This document shows positions 63,188 through 64,000 of a stretch of 64,000 nt of DNA, one piece after another. The position numbers and the translations under genes were made by a program. Position 1 is the first letter of the stretch; every line of letters begins with the position of its first letter. Below the pieces are notes generated by a model that saw only the letters and a program-made list of their open reading frames with translations, was not told where the DNA came from and did no database searches. This DNA comes from Dasyornis broadbenti (Eukaryota > Chordata > Aves > Passeriformes > Dasyornithidae), in contig VZRN01001184.1 in assembly GCA_013397935.1 (NCBI GenBank), positions 299,317 through 363,316 on the forward strand. Direction: 5' to 3'.

Positions 63188-64000
63188 CACTAATGTGAGA
63201 GTAACTTAAGCTTCTTCCTCTTGGTGTTGAAACTCACTTCTCCCAAAGCCAAACCCATAATCTCAGACAGAGAAACATTTCAGTCTAAATAACAAATCTG
63301 TTGAAACATTAGGGGATGAAAGTCAACAACATGCCACATAAAGCTCAAAGATAGGCAATGAAGGTCTTCTATTTTGAGAAATTTAAAGTGTACACTTCAT
63401 GCAAAATAAAGCATGTCTTTTAAGAGCAAGTGCATATGGAGGTGTATTTACCTGTGTAAAGGGTTTTATCTTAAAATCCATTGCACTCCAACTGTCTTGC
63501 AAAACAATATTTTAAAAAGCCCTACTCCCTACTGATCTTATTGCTGTGTGTCTGCAACAAACACAGTGTGCATGTTGTCAGTAGTTTCTCTTAACAGCAT
63601 TAAATTAAACTCTTATGCAAAGCATCAGGGAAAACTGTAATATTCTTTGTCCTTCTTAACAAAATGCCAGGTAAATCTCTTACCTCCTTACCCTCTCTCC
63701 ACAGCCTCTCGTTAAAAGCATACACAGTTTTCTCAAGTTTGAGAAACATTACTTAGAACAAAACTCTCAATGATTCCTCTCATCCCAAACCCCTATAAAT
63801 CTGTAAATTCCTCCTCAACAATCTCTAATTTTTTGCAGACAAGATGCAAAATTTCAACTCCCACCCTTGTTTGGGGGGTGTGGGTGGGTAGGGGAGTGGA
63901 AAGTGGAATCTTAAAAGCACAATGGTTGCTATTAATGTCATGTCAGCCTGACAGCCTACACAGCTAAACTATCAGTCGCAGTCCTGGCATTGGGTTGTGT

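Larger units (their letters stand above)
58570..64000. other. AT-rich non-coding DNA, no gene recognised
   Basis: No exon, RNA gene or mobile element body is recognised to the end of the window. Contents noted: a trinucleotide-rich patch at 60758-60817, an A tract with an ambiguous base downstream at 61182-61245, an A-rich patch at 62230-62272 and an A/C-rich region at 63027-63187. Short frames such as 62488-62814 (-) and 62327-62572 (+) resemble nothing known to me. Confidence 0.55.

Noticed and set aside
1..64000. tRNA, rRNA, CRISPR arrays, bacterial operons or phage-like systems
   Set aside because: No cloverleaf, rRNA core or regularly spaced direct-repeat array was seen, and the repeats and CR1 elements indicate vertebrate nuclear DNA.

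Overview
The window looks like a gene-poor, AT-rich stretch of a vertebrate nuclear genome, most likely a bird. Three degenerate CR1-type LINE pieces support this, two of them with the avian-style tail built on the ATTCTATGATT motif. So does a roughly 625-bp LTR whose ends and internal order match a solo-LTR family I know from neoavian genomes. I saw no L1/Alu-type or other mammalian SINE/LINE sequence. Runs of N and long homopolymers point to a draft assembly. I cannot name the species.

I find no protein-coding gene, no tRNA or rRNA, no CRISPR array and no bacterial-style operon. All open frames are short (169 codons or fewer). None resembles a host protein, and the few with recognisable protein similarity are relics of CR1 reverse transcriptase. 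The window could be intergenic desert or the inside of a very large intron; nothing in the sequence separates the two.

Layout: 1-2087 is unique-looking AT-rich DNA. 2088-3180 is a minus-strand CR1 whose RT region is joined directly to the CR1 tail by an internal deletion. 5980-6800 is a probable decayed LTR with a T-rich tract inside it. 13904-14528 is a solo LTR. 25503-25542 is a strong perfect hairpin. 25660-26283 is a plus-strand CR1 3' end carrying a private 26-bp tandem duplication and an internal deletion. 42170-42660 is a much older CR1/L3-like RT fragment on the minus strand. 55261-55471 is a two-unit minisatellite built from (CT)n(CA)n plus unique sequence, and 58430-58531 is a two-unit 51-bp repeat. 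There is a 32-bp assembly gap at 33118-33149, and single N positions at 39660 and 61245, all beside or near homopolymers.

The rest is ordinary non-coding DNA with simple repeats, polypyrimidine tracts and a few locally GC-richer patches (about 18250-18560, 29765-30060, 53045-53780, 55040-55260). Several stretches rich in homeodomain/octamer/SOX-like words (around 11280-11530, 15690-15990, 27040-27180, 29340-29490, 43300-43450, 49400-49740) are candidate conserved regulatory elements. That can only be tested by cross-species alignment. I did not find a convincing previously undescribed biological system. The structured oddities most worth checking are the hairpins at 25503-25542 and 45571-45616, the rearranged CR1 copies and the compound minisatellite.
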